Assembly: GCF_042186555.1 (NCBI RefSeq)
Contig: NC_133330.1
Coordinates: forward strand, 165,108,567-165,172,566
Source: Aquarana catesbeiana
Taxonomy: Eukaryota > Chordata > Amphibia > Anura > Ranidae
Direction: 5' to 3'
DNA: 64,000 nt
Part shown: positions 1 through 10,639 of the stretch, piece after piece
Numbering within the stretch: position 1 is the first letter of the stretch
Layout of the letters: every line of letters starts with the position of its first letter
The notes under the pieces: generated by a model
What the model was told of the DNA's origin: nothing
The model's input: the letters and a program-made list of their open reading frames with translations, nothing else
The model's database searches: none
Position numbers and translations under genes: made by a program

Positions 1-409
1 ATCCCTGCTTTGCAGGGATAAGAAACAGAGAGATTGTTCCCTCTGTACAGAGCTCTGTGTTGATTATCAACACAGGGCTCTAGGCTATGATTGCACACAG
101 CCAATCAGTAGGCCCCAGCCATGAATCATTGCAGACAGACTTCTGCAATATACACTTATTATTATTTGCAAAAACATGTAGCAGAATACATATTGGCCTA
201 AACTGATGAAGAAATTTGATTTTTTACTGGATATGTTTTATAGCAGAAAGTAAAACTTTTTTTTTTTTTCAAAATTGTATTTTTGTTTATAGTGCAAAAA
301 ATAAAAAACACAGAGGTGATCCAATACCACCAAAAGAAAGCTCTATTTGTGGGGAAAAAGGACATTAATTGTATTTGGGTACATCGTCGCACAAACACAC
401 ATTTGTCAG
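1..409. repeat. Flank of an older piggyBac-type MITE
   Basis: Interspersed repeat sequence. Positions about 200-409 carry a block shared, with divergence, with 13990-14250 (opposite strand), 43370-43560 and 54620-54800: a T-rich run, a TATAG(T/C)GCAAAA motif, an ACCACCAAAAGAAAGC stretch and a GTCAGTTAA junction. The block is cut at TTAA 410-413 by the next element and appears to resume at 2547, ending in CAAGTGGTTAA at 2592-2602. Positions 1-160 hold a short imperfect inverted repeat (about 45-90) and nothing else I recognise. Confidence 0.6.
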
Positions 410-494
410 TTAACCACTTGCCCGCCTCCCTGGCCGTCATATGACGTCCTTGACTTTGTGGGGGTAAATCTGAATGATGGGTGCAGCTACAGGC

Positions 495-1499
495 ATCATT
501 CAGATATCGGCTTTTTCAGCCAGCGATTCCCTACACTATAAGTATGATCAAATTGGCTGGCCTAATCTGTGCTTCCCAAACATCACCTCCTGTACCAGCG
601 CTGAAGGATATTTATGACGGTTCTGACGTTTTTACCATTTCGCTTGATTTTTACTGTAAAAGTGTGAGTACCCTTTCATTTTGTGTAATAAAACTTTTTT
701 AAAGCAATTTTACGCTATGGGCACTCCCTCTCTCTTTATATATGATATACCACGATCCTGAGCCCGCCAGCGATCGCTGTACAGTGGCGATAAAACTGTA
801 ACTGCCTACTACCCCCGCAGGGGTGAAGTGATCTGGTGAGTGGCTGCACTTTCAGAGCAAAGAGATATTATAAGTGAAGGATTATCACCACAGCACAAGA
901 ATATGGCACAAGAGACTTACTAAAGAATTTTGAAGCACGTTTGCACCTTATCTTGTCACTGTTGCCTTTTGGATTGCACCAGCACATTTGCACTTTATCT
1001 TGTTATTGTAATTTTCCTTAGGAACAGACTTCCTACACCCCCTCCCCACTTCCCTATCTCACTCCCTTCTCCCCCCCCCCCCTTTCTTCCCCCCTTAGCA
1101 ATATTACATATGTAAGCATTTAAGTTATGTCTATGTATCACCTATGATTGCACAATATTGCAGCAGAATATTTAATTGTCTCATGCACGGTATACTTGGG
1201 AATCCATATTGTATTTAATATTTGATATATGCACGGTGCACCTAAGAATTTATTTTATTCTAGTAACCTATATGGAGGTAGGAAACTAAATAGGAACAGC
1301 GCCAAACCCTTCTACCATTTCTAATATATCTCAGCTGTCCCCATTTTAGGGTGACTGCCTGTTGGGAGGCAGCAGTTCCAAACTTTACCAATTAAGTCTT
1401 TATGTTCACTGCGCGGGTTCACCATCCCTTTACTATCATTCAGATATCGGCTTTTTCAGCCAGCGATTCCCTACACTATAAGTATGATCAAATTGGCTG
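495..1499. repeat. 65-bp perfect direct repeat flanking an 875-bp segment
   Basis: Positions 495-559 and 1435-1499 are identical over 65 bases (both begin ATCATTCAGATATCGG and end AAATTGGCTG). The 875 bases between them (560-1434) look foreign to the host MITE. They contain an AACAGCGCCAA motif and a GGGAGGCAGCAG motif, both also found near the right end of the palindromic element at 41378-42709. The segment could be an insertion with an abnormally long target duplication, or the product of a tandem duplication or template switch. Confidence 0.8.
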
Positions 1500-1801
1500 T
1501 TCCATCGCTTGATCGTTCTTACGGGCAGCGAGAGGGGACGTCCCCCCCCTTCTGCTGCCCTCCGGTGCTTCTACCGACTCTCCACTGCCATCGGTGAGTC
1601 GGAGAATGGATCCGCCGGCCCCAGATGTTTACCATAGAGATTTCCGGTGGACCAGATGGTCGCCGGAGTCTCTGTGATCCTTCGGAGGCTGGGCGCGATG
1701 TTATGACATCACGCCCGGTCTCTGCATTCAAACAAATGGCGCTGCCTCGGCTGGGAAGCTGAGATCATTTTTATTTTTTTTTCAGCTGTTTCAGCCTAGA
1801 G

Positions 1802-1903
1802 GTGAGATGTGGGGTCTTATTGACCCCACATCTCACTGTAAAGAGGACCTGTCAAGCCATATTCCTATTACAAGGGATGTTTACATTCCTTGTAATAGGA
1901 ATA
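1802..1903. repeat. Two adjacent perfect hairpins
   Basis: The first is a 15-bp inverted repeat, 1802-1816 with 1822-1836 (GTGAGATGTGGGGTC arm, 5-base loop). The second is a 16-bp inverted repeat, 1860-1875 with 1888-1903 (TATTCCTATTACAAGG arm, 12-base loop). Both lie in the right half of the piggyBac-type element and have no coding context. Confidence 0.8.
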
Positions 1904-2945
1904 AAAGTGATCAAAATTTTTTTTTTTTTTTAAAGTGTCAAACTAAAAAATGTAAAGTAAAATTAACAACAAAAAATAAAAATTTAAAGCTTTCCTGTCC
2001 CCGTGTGCTCGCATGTAAAAGTGAACGCATACATAAGTCCTGCCCACATATGAAAACGGTGTTCAAACCACACATGTGAGGTATGGCCGCGAACACTAGA
2101 GCAAGAGAAATAATTCTAGCCCTAGACCTTCTCTGTAACTCTAAACATATGACCAGTAAAAAAATTTAAAGCGTCGCCTATGGGGATTTTTAAGTACCGA
2201 AGTTTGGCGCCATTCCACGAGTGTGTGCAATTTTGAAGCGTGACATGTTAGGTATCTACTTACTCGCTGTAACTTCATCTTTCACATTATGCAAAAAAAA
2301 TTGGGCTAACTTTACTGTTTTATTTTTTTTTTTAAAGCATGAAACTGTTTTTTTTTTCAAATTGAAAAATTGCTGTGCAAATACTTGTGTGAGATAAAAA
2401 GTTGGAACGACCGCCATTGTATTCTCTAGGGTCTTTGCTAAAAAACATATATAATGTTTGGGGGTTCTATGTAATTGTCTAGCAAAAAAATGATTTTTAC
2501 ATGTAGGTAAGAAATGTCAGAATTGGCCTGGGTGGCAAGTGGTTAAAGTAACGCAGTCAGGGAGGGGGTGGGGGGTAAATCTTCTGGAGGTCAAGTGGTT
2601 AAAGGAGAATTACACACACAAATAAAGATTAGTTAAAACCCACAGTCACTATTCCTTTATATTGGCTTCTTAAATTTAGAAATTGGAGGAAAGGTTTAGC
2701 GCTGGAAAACACTTTTTAAAAGATAAAAAGTGCATTTTCTATACAACCTTATAGATCAGACCAAAATGAGGAGAAAAGAAAGAGGGGCAGTATAGTATAG
2801 AAAGCCTTGTTGTACATATATACACACACACGTCCCAGTATACACGGAGGTCATCATAGTAAGTGGAGTACACAAGGCAGAGTTCCGGAGAAATGTCTCT
2901 ATTTACATAGAACTAAGCACGCTTCCCCACATGAGACTCCCCTTA

Positions 2946-2955
2946 CGCATGCGCA
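2946..2955. promoter_or_regulatory. NRF1-like motif upstream of atf6
   Basis: CGCATGCGCA resembles the palindromic NRF1 core (GCGCATGCGC) and lies about 130 bp before the start codon, a typical position for a TATA-less housekeeping promoter. This is motif resemblance only. Confidence 0.3.
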
Positions 2956-3000
2956 CTAGCAGGTGTTTTGAACCAGCCCGGATGCCGTAGCTCGTCATTC

Positions 3001-3036
3001 ATGTTGCTTGGAGAAGGCAGACGTGTATATAGATAG
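3001..3036 (+). promoter_or_regulatory. Possible upstream ORF of atf6
   Basis: ATG at 3001 opens an 11-codon frame ending at TAG 3034-3036, 46 bases before the main ATG and in another frame. It matters only if transcription starts before 3001. Upstream ORFs control translation of several stress-response factors, so it is recorded as a candidate. Confidence 0.35.
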
Positions 3037-3082
3037 CAGTCATTGCGGAAATCCATTGCGGACGGTGTGGAGAGCATACGAT

Positions 3083-3182
3083 ATGACCATGGAGGTGGAG
3101 AATCCGATGTGTGGTGGACTCCAGGGTCCGGGGCCGGGAGGTGGCCAGGTGGGAGTGCATTCCCTGGATGACCTGGCATGGA
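3083..3182 (+). CDS. atf6: ATF6 exon 1 (start exon)
   Basis: This exon begins the cyclic AMP-dependent transcription factor ATF6 alpha, an ER-membrane bZIP factor that is cleaved in the Golgi under ER stress and then activates chaperone genes. It encodes 33 residues plus one base (phase 1), starting MTMEVENPM and ending HSLDDLAW, followed by the donor A|GTGAGT at 3183. Joined to exon 2 it reads DDLAW-S-SSLFDEL, matching the vertebrate ATF6 pattern LDEDWDSALFAEL as I remember the human protein. The second ATG (3089) has a stronger context (ACCATGG) than the first (3083), so the true start may be two codons later. The Gly/Pro-rich stretch is poorly conserved, and identification rests on the joined exons. 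Intron 1 following it is 34,005 bp. Confidence 0.85.
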
Positions 3183-3822
3183 GTGAGTATAGGGAGAGGT
3201 GACAGGGCTCTATTACTTTGTATTGCATAGTAATCCTCAATGATGTCCTCCTGAGGGAAGGTACCCATGTCAGAATATAATACTATCCTCACACATGATA
3301 ACCTGGACCCCCCCCAGCCACCTACAGAACTCCTTTGGGGAGTCATGTGACCGGGCGCCATAATGCTCAGCGGATGAACACGACGGGTTTGAGTGTAAGG
3401 CCCATTTCACACTGCCGCATTGTGTTACCTTTCATTTTAATTTTGTGTGTGTGTTTTTTTTTTTTTCCACACAGGACAGTCTATCATTTGAATGGGCTGC
3501 CCTACATGTGACAAATATGTGAAAGACACTCCTGCGCCTTTTTTTGATCATAGAGCTTGGTGCGTTTTTTTTTTTTTTACCGCGTGTTTGCTGGCCACGT
3601 TTGGCATGTTATTAACAATTAGTGGTACTGTGTGTTCCCGGGAACATGTACAGAAGGCATGCTTCCAAGAATACGCAGGCGTGAATGCAGTGTGAGGGGG
3701 CCGCGCTGCCTCTGTGCGCAATGTCCGGGGTTGTGACATCACAAGGTTATAACAGGTGGTGAGGAGGTGAAATCTCTCTCCAGAGGGGTGGCGAAGGCTG
3801 TCGCTGGTGTAAACAGACCCTA
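3183..3822. other. Start of atf6 intron 1, no gene seen
   Basis: Contains T-rich tracts near 3457 and 3567 and a GGCCCATTTCACACTGCCGC stretch at about 3400 resembling the TTCACAC-ended MITEs elsewhere in the window. No reading frame, RNA gene or complete element was recognised. Confidence 0.5.
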
Positions 3823-4091
3823 AGGGCCAGTTCACACCACATGCAGCCCAGTGCATTTTTTTTTTAATGCAGAAAAAAAAAAAAGAACACATGGAAGGTA
3901 GAACTTGCTGCATTTTTCCTGCGATGGAATGTTGTCATGCACATCAAAAATGCACTGGAACACACACATGTCCTTATTTATGGTTAAGGAAAAAGAGAGG
4001 GAATAAACGCACTGGACTGCATCAAAAACGCACATGCAGAAAAGCATCTGGAATGCATCCGGACTGCTTTTCTGTGGTGTGAACTGGCTCT
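3823..4091. mobile_element. Short MITE with TTCACACCAC ends
   Basis: Terminal inverted repeats AGGGCCAGTTCACACCAC (3823-3840) and GTGGTGTGAACTGGCTCT (4074-4091) differ at one position. The interior is A/T-rich and non-coding, with scattered TGCA motifs. No clean target duplication was found, so the superfamily (hAT-like is possible) is open. Confidence 0.65.
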
Positions 4092-4802
4092 AATAAGATT
4101 GGAAAGTTCCATCACTCTCAGAATGTTTTGTATCCCCCTTTTTTTTTTTTTTATGCTGTAGCACAGCACTTTCTCCTCTTTCACCCCATAGGGATCCCAC
4201 TTCCTTCTGGGATGTTCATGTCACACATCACGGTGTTTTACTGTGGGGTGCATGTGTGCCATGAGATTTCAAGCATCAGCGAACATGATGCTGCCCTTTA
4301 CCAGGTGGCCAATATCTACACATAAGCAGGGGATTCCCATGCATGGGCACACATGCTGCAGGTCTCTGTAAGGTCCCAGAAACATCGGCATGTGTGTGAA
4401 TCCCCCACGTGTGAGCTGACGTGCTGCAGGTCTTTGCTGGGTCCCAAATATCTGGAAGGAGCGTGCAGCATGTTTTGCACATGGGCAGGATATTTGGGGA
4501 TGGTGGCACAGAACATAAGTGGCAAGAGAATATCCCTAGAGGGTGGCATTCCTCGTTAAGTTTGATAGCATTGTCACACTTGTAGCTTCATATCGTTAAG
4601 GCGTTAGAAACTTGTATTTCCTGTCTGTGCAATGGCATGTGAACATCACATAAATTGTATTGTATTAATGCATGACCTATTAAGGTTTACCTCTTGGTAA
4701 TTGTTTAAAGCTGGACTTTAGGTAAATATGAAAGACACAAATTAATGCAGCCCATTAAATATCAATATTTCGGTTAAAATATATTTCAAGACAACACCTT
4801 TT
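4092..4802. other. Intron sequence, nothing recognised
   Basis: Contains a short direct repeat, GTGCTGCAGGTCT-like, at about 4351 and 4420, and otherwise no coding or mobile-element signature. Confidence 0.4.
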
Positions 4803-4837
4803 TAGATTTGGATGGAGTGGAGAGGGATTAGAACACA

Positions 4838-5545
4838 TAGTTACATAGTAGACGAGGTTGAAAAGACACAAGTCCATCCTATGTGTGTGATTATATGTCA
4901 GTATTACCTTGTATATTATCCCTGTATGTTGTAGTTGTTCAGGTGCTTATCTAATAGTTTCATGAAACTATCGATGCTCTAGCTGAGACCACCGCCTGTG
5001 GAAGGGATTTCCACATCCTTACTGCTCTTACAGTAAAGAACCCTCTACATAGTTTAAACTTAAACCACTTTTTTTCTAATTTTAGTGAGTGGCCCTGTGT
5101 CTTATTAAATTCCTTTTCGCAGAAAAGTTTTTATCCCTATTGTGGGGTCACAGTATGGTATTTGTACATTGAAATCATATTCCCTCTCAAGCATCTCTTC
5201 TCCAGAGAGAATAAGTTCAGTGCTCGCAACCTTTCTTCATAACTAATATCCTCCAGACCCTTTTATTAGCTTAGTTGCCCTTCTTTGTACTCGCTCCATT
5301 TCCAGTACATCCTTCCTGAGGACTGGTGCCCAAAACTGAACAGCATACTCCAGGTGCGGCTGGACCAGAGTCTTGTAGAGTGGGAGAATTATCGTTTTAT
5401 CTCTGAAGTTGATCCCCTTTTTAATGCATGCCAATATTCTGTTTGCTTTTTTAGCAGCAGCTTAGCATTGCATTCCATTGCTGAGCCTATCATCTACTAG
5501 GACCCCCAGGTCCTTTTCCATCCTAGATTCCCCCAGAGGTTCTCA
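4838..5545 (-). mobile_element. CR1-like LINE, 3' fragment
   Basis: The plus strand begins AGTTACATAGTAGACGAGGTTG, the reverse of the CR1/L2-type LINE 3' end, and continues through a non-coding tail into a reverse-transcriptase C-terminal remnant. The copy is 5'-truncated near 5545, as is usual for CR1. It lies inside an older interspersed repeat. Confidence 0.8.
5243..5434 (-). pseudogene. CR1 reverse transcriptase, C-terminal remnant
   Basis: A 63-codon open stretch contains YKTLVQPHLEYAVQFWAPVL followed by LEMERVQRRATKLI. This PHLEY-QFW-P-RKD-E-VQRRATK pattern is diagnostic of the thumb and C-terminal region of jockey/CR1-type LINE reverse transcriptases. The catalytic palm, including the F/YADD box, is absent, so the fragment is inactive. 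The frame ends after KGSGGY. Confidence 0.85.
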
Positions 5546-5572
5546 GGTTTTTATTGCGGTCTGTCTTTTGGT

Positions 5573-5853
5573 AATGCTGGGTACACGCGGTAAGTTGTGT
5601 CCCCCGGACAAACAAACTTACAGATCACCATACTAACACACCCAATGTTGGTAATCTCCCCCACTAAGCTATTGTGTTCTGACGGGGGTACACACTGATC
5701 TGTGAGTGCTGATTGGATGCTGGTTTTCCAACGTGCTCGTTCGACAGAAGCTGGTTGTGAAAGCCCTCTGTTGGATTAGGAGCTGTACACATGGGCCCAT
5801 GTTGGCCTGTTCCTGCCGAACTGACCGTTTTTGGCAAATGTGTACCCAGCTTT
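5573..5853. mobile_element. MITE with GCTGGGTACAC ends
   Basis: Perfect 11-bp inverted ends, GCTGGGTACAC at 5576-5586 and GTGTACCCAGC at 5840-5850, enclose about 250 bp without a reading frame. Target duplication was not resolved. Confidence 0.6.
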
Positions 5854-6565
5854 AGGGGATGCACTCTCTCAATTTGTCATGGTGAGCGTGTTGCGTTGAG
5901 AGGAAAAGTGTGAGAAAAAAGCCCAAGTTTTCAGTATGTAGCTTTTCCTGTTCAGCAGAAGTTGATTATTAGATCAGGAATGTTGGGAAAACTTTTGGTC
6001 ATCAGTGGCTGTAGCTGCTGATCAGTGTATTCTGACAGTGGAGAGTCCCGCTGTCAGAATACAGTGTCCCTGGAGGGGGGGGGTGGAAGTGGAGGGAATT
6101 CTCCCCAATGGGACGCAGATGGCAAAAAACTGACAAGGGTTCTAACCCTCTCTACACTATCCAAAATGGGGGGGTTTGTTCTAACGTATAAGTACCTGAA
6201 TTTGACCCAATATTAGGGTGCATGCAGCATTTCAGTTCACTTGCAAGAATCCACTGATTCTCACCAGCCTGTGTGAATATAGACGTAGCTTTTTGCAGTC
6301 CCTGTACAACAGGTCTGGGGTGTGAGTGGAAGGAGCTGTACATTAGCAAATCAGTTCATATGCTGACAAGAAGCATGATGATAGGAGAAGAAAGTACAGC
6401 GACAAAGAGATGAGATCGCTGTGCTAATTGTTTTTTTTTTTTGCAAGTTTCATTTAGGCCCCATGTACACTGCTGCTGCTAAACGGACGTTCAGAGGCAG
6501 TTGGACACTTTTTTTTTCATACATCAGGGGACACAGAGCCATAGTAGTTACTATGTGGGTTGTAG

Positions 6566-6911
6566 ATTTCCTATTTAAATATATTATAAAACATATAATA
6601 TACCATGAAATAAAAAATTAGGTGATGTGTGATCCACACTTAAAATTGGAAATTAAATTATTAATTAAAATAATGCTATTAAAAATCCATAGCTGTCTTC
6701 ATAAAAAACATCCAGGTAAAATACAGAAAAAATATATGAAAAATGATACCAGCAAAAATATGATATATAAGGAAAACGAAACTGTTCCTGATTGTTTCAT
6801 AAGCGCTGTCTATTTGCCTTGAAAATGTGAGTGAATTTGCTGCGGATGCAGATGATCTTTTACAAGTGGTTTCATTGCGCAATGATATCTTTTTTCTTCT
6901 TTTCTTTGCAT

Positions 6912-6991
<80 letters not shown>

Positions 6992-7609
6992 ATGGGAGGA
7001 TTTTAATTTCACCATCTATAAGCCTCAGAACCACAGGGCAGAGACTCACAGCCCCATTTAATTGTTTGATTGAAGCAACTGGCAAAAGCTTATAGGATGG
7101 ATTTTTTTCTCTGAACACACAGAGAACATTTGTTGATATGCATAAGGATTGAGATGCATCATTTTTCATATATTTTTTCTGAATTTTTCCTGGATGTTTT
7201 TTATGAAGACAGCTATGGATTTTTAATCGTATTATTTTAATTAATTTAATTTCCAATTTTGAGTGTGGATCACATATCACCTATTTTTTTTTTTTCATGG
7301 TATATTATATGTTTTATAATATATTTAAATAGGAAGTTAATTATTAGCGCTCTTATATATATTTAATAGTTCATTTTAGTGGTAATCAGAGCACTTTTTT
7401 CACATAAGAGCAGCTTTTAATTATTTGGATATTTCCTATTTTTCACTTTTATTTTAAAGGTTTAGGATTGTTGGTTTATTATTTATTTATATCCCAGTTG
7501 TCGATAATTGCACATTTGTTCAACATTTTTTTCATTTTATTCACAATATTTTAACACTAGTTCACAATTATTCACTTTGCATATTAGCGCTTTAGTACAT
7601 TTTAGCAAT
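6566..7609 (+). mobile_element. Palindromic (head-to-head) insertion A
   Basis: The 1,044-bp insertion is bounded by a perfect 15-bp duplication, CTATGTGGGTTGTAG, at 6551-6565 and 7610-7624. The same target without insertion is seen in the right terminus of this DIRS at 12032-12046 (reverse strand, one difference). Positions about 6566-6748 and 7163-7333 are inverted copies of each other. An unpaired right tail (7334-7609) ends in an AGCGC motif and T-rich DNA. The centre holds a long (TA)n run. No protein domain is recognisable. The duplication length suggests target-primed retrotransposition. Confidence 0.8.
6911..6987. repeat. (TA)n microsatellite
   Basis: About 38 TA units lie between the arms of palindromic insertion A. 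An AT cruciform-forming tract inside a palindrome is likely to be unstable. Confidence 0.95.
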
Positions 7610-9779
7610 CTATGTGGGTTGTAGGCCACCTTCAAGTGATGGACACTGGCACGCCCTAAGTCAAAAAGTGCACTCCCTATATAACCCCTCCCACTACTGG
7701 GAGTACCTCAGTTTTTTCACCAGTGTCTAGGTGTTGGTCACGGAGTAAAGATATGCTGAGCTGAGCTCCTCTGGAGCAGTCCTTGCTTGGGCTAGCTATG
7801 CAGACGGATCCATTCAAGGTGTCTATCTGGCCGAATTGAATGGTACCCGGGCCTCGTGTCCGAAGAAACAAGGATTTTGCCTGTGAATGCTTCTCTTTTG
7901 AGAGCTGGACCCCGGAATCCAGTACTTTTTGGTATTAAGTCCATAAAGTTTAGCACCGGTGGTGCTATTGCAGGTCCAGGATTGTGGGTTTCCTCGAGGA
8001 TCCCCGGCTCCTGAAGGTTTAACGGAACCCACCGTGAAGGGTGAAGATTGGGTCTGTTGGTTTACCACAGAAAACCCTGCGGCGGGAAAGGTAAGTGGAG
8101 TTTTTCTAAGAAATTTTTTACATTTTCTTATGAATTGTCTCCTTTAAAGTAAATGTTGTTATGCCTAAGTGTCACCACTGGTGGCTGTATGGAGCACGTA
8201 CCTTCTCATGCTTTGCTCAGAGATCACGCTGTGTCACAGAAGCAGCAGACTCTTTTTCTCCAGCCAGCAGGCAGACTTCCAGTAAGTTTGGGAGGTTTTT
8301 GCTTCCTCCAGACACCCCCACCTGGGCTGAACTCTTCCCCTCTTCATGAGGCTGAGTATAAGGGATAACTGAAAACAATCGGCAATGCCGTTTTCTTTCA
8401 CTGCCCCAACACGGGGCGGCTTCTAGGTCTCCTCCACACCATCCCTCCCTCCCTCACAAACCGATCCTGTCAGATCGGAGGCCCTTGCTTGTGCAGGAAA
8501 ACTCTTTTTGAAAGAGAAAGGGGGGGGGGGGGGCGCGATGTGAGGTTGGGGCGAGGCTTAGCGCGGCGTTGGCATCCTCCAATGCGGGAGTGTGTTTTTT
8601 AAAAAAGAAAAAATCAATTTCTGCTGGCTGCAAAATTGTCACAGAGACATGAGAGCAAAGGGAGCATGAAAGAGGTTTTGGTGACATAGGCATTTCCTGC
8701 TTAATACAATTACTATTTGCATGAGGCTGAGCAATAATAGCAGCGGCAGTGGCTGGACTATTGCTCAAGCAGTGGATGTGATTTCTTCTGATAGTACCTC
8801 TGCTTTGTACATCGGGCTAAGGTCAGAAAGGGGGTTAAAACACCCCCTAAATAGAGCTAAAAGTGTGCCCCTCAAGCTCTGGAAAGCCTACTCATCTCTA
8901 CAAATGGCATCCTCCATGAGAGGGTGCGGCTGGTCAGAATGAGCATGGGGGCCATGAAATGTTTGCAACTGTTTTCAACACTGCAGCCCCTGTGTATTTT
9001 ACCAAAAGATCTTTTTTCCCTCAGCCATGATGGGTTTTTAAAAAAAAAGTTTAGCGACTTTAATTGCACAGGTTCTCTTCCATTGCCCAGGACCCTCAAA
9101 CTGAGGAACTAGGGGTGGGAGAAGATGGATCCCCTCAGGGGACCATGGTGAGGCTGATGACTCCTCTTCTGAGGTGTGGGAGAATTAGCTGGTTTCAATC
9201 TTAAGATTGATGGTGCAGTTTCTTGCTGTATGGTCTGCTCCATATTTATGCTCCCTTAACTGAGTGTTTGGGTTCGTTAAAGCCTCCTCAATCTGTGCAT
9301 GCCTTTTCCTGTTCATTTATTGTTGGAAAAGATTTTTTGTATCTGAGAGGATCTCCCAGATAAATATTATTTTTTTCTCCTAAAAGTTTTTTTACACTTC
9401 ATCCTATGGTGGAGGAAATTCACTAAGTAGAGTATACCAGCAATTAATGCTGCTATATCCTCTGTGAATAAGAGCTTTTGTTCGGCAGACAATGACGAAT
9501 AAAATGTTGGAATTCCTGTTAAAAAAACAAAAAAAGGAAAAAAAAAAACAACAAAAACCCAATTTTTTCTCTGGCAGATTGAGCAGCCTGTGCTGACAGT
9601 AATTGCTTAATCAGTGTGAGGCCAGTTTAACAGGTGTTCAGGTATCCTGCTCAGCAGGCCCAGGATCTGGTAGCTTTATGTTTGCAATAATCGCTTTGTG
9701 AGTTTCTATTGTAGAACCTCCACAAGGTCCTCATGCAGGTGCTTGCTTATAAACTAGCCAAACGCACAACTGCTGAGAT

Positions 9780-9899
9780 GCCTACGGCCACATCACCCTG
9801 AAAGCGCCCAATCTCGTCTGATCTCAGAGGCTAAGCAGGGTCAGGCTTGGTTAGTACGTGTATGGGAGACCGCCTGGGAATACCAGGTGCTATACACGG
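9780..9899 (+). rRNA. 5S rRNA-derived sequence, probably a pseudogene
   Basis: About 120 bases follow vertebrate 5S rRNA from GCCTACGGCCACA through TCTCGTCTGATCTC, the A-box-like AGGCTAAGCAGGGT, GGTTAGTAC, GGGAGACCGCCTGGGAATACC and CAGGTG. The last ten bases (CTATACACGG) do not restore the GTCGTAGGC that should pair with the 5' end, box C reads GTACGTGTATGGG rather than GTACTTGGATGGG, and no T-run terminator follows. It sits inside DIRS#1, away from any array, so it is more likely a retroposed or SINE-like 5S copy than a working gene. Confidence 0.8.
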
Positions 9900-10639
9900 T
9901 TCTGTGCACATTGTTACTAACACAAACGGCTAAACGCATGAGTGCGGGAACGCACGTCAGCGGAGGATAAACTTCCTTTCACCATGCAGAAGCTCCTGGC
10001 TAGTCTTCCTTTTGCGGTGAAACAGCTATTTGAGAATGTTTGGATAATTCATCCAAAGAAATTCTAGTGGGAAAAGTACCCCCTTTTGCCATTTAGGTAA
10101 AGGAGTAAATATATTTTCATTTTTAAAGCTCCTTCTTTTGTGCCAGGGGCATCAGCCTCCAGGCAGTCACTATGGCTTCTGCCATCAGGTTCAAAAGGTA
10201 ATCCTCAGAATTAACCCCAGGGACAAAAGAGGTCTTGGGGGAGGAAACCTACATGATACTGAAGCCTCCTTATGAGGAGGCGCCCTGCTCGCTCAATAGG
10301 GGGAATTCTGCAGTTCTCAAGGATCTGACAGGAAGACGAATAGGGGACTTCCTCAATAGCTCCAAGGTACAAGCTGTAGTTCCAAGAGTTCCTGTCTCCT
10401 CATTTTTTTTTTTTCTCAGATCAAAACGTTCCTAAGGATCCAGAGAAAAAGAAATCTTTCTCTCAAGCATTGGACCATTTTTTTTTTTGGCAAAAGTGGT
10501 CATGGTGGTCCCCATGTAAGAGCAGAGGTTGGGGTTTGGTTAAATCCAAATGGACATTCTGGATCTCAAAGATCTAAACTCTTCTTCTTTTTTTTTTTTT
10601 TTTTTTCTCATGGAGTCTATCTGATCAGTAGTCTCCTTC

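Larger units (their letters stand above)
410..2546. mobile_element. piggyBac-type non-autonomous element (TTAA target)
   Basis: The left end reads TTAACCACTTGCC and the right end GGCAAGTGGTTAA, an inverted repeat that includes the TTAA target expected for piggyBac transposons. No transposase reading frame is visible. The element interrupts another member of the same broad family; uninterrupted versions of the target are visible near 14007-14010 (opposite strand) and 43369-43380. It carries its own internal insertion or duplication (see 495-1499) and two strong hairpins at 1802-1903. The same ends occur on the 5.9-kb element at 43295-49190, which retains part of a piggyBac transposase, so this is plausibly a deletion derivative of that lineage. 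Confidence 0.75.
2603..3082 (+). other. atf6: atf6 upstream region and probable 5' UTR
   Basis: This stretch lies between the last upstream transposon end (2602) and the atf6 start codon. I see no transposon signature in it. The frame leading into the start codon is closed by stops at 2957 (TAG) and 2969 (TGA), so the first in-frame ATG is 3083. The transcription start cannot be fixed from sequence alone. No clear TATA box or CCAAT-N9-CCACG ER-stress element was seen. Confidence 0.5.
4803..6190 (+). repeat. Interspersed repeat interrupted by CR1 and a MITE
   Basis: The left piece (4803-4836, GGATGGAGTGGAGAGGG) and a right piece (about 6090-6175, ATGGGACGCAGATGG then a pyrimidine-rich end) match the repeat also seen at 13540-13860 (minus) and at 41335-41362 plus 42725-43035. 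The interior is broken by a CR1 fragment and by the MITE at 5573-5853. Positions 5854-6090 include a G tract at about 6077 and no gene. Confidence 0.5.

Noticed and set aside
3008..3082. Extending ATF6 upstream to 3008
   Set aside because: The frame is open but 3008 is TTG, not ATG; the first in-frame ATG is 3083.
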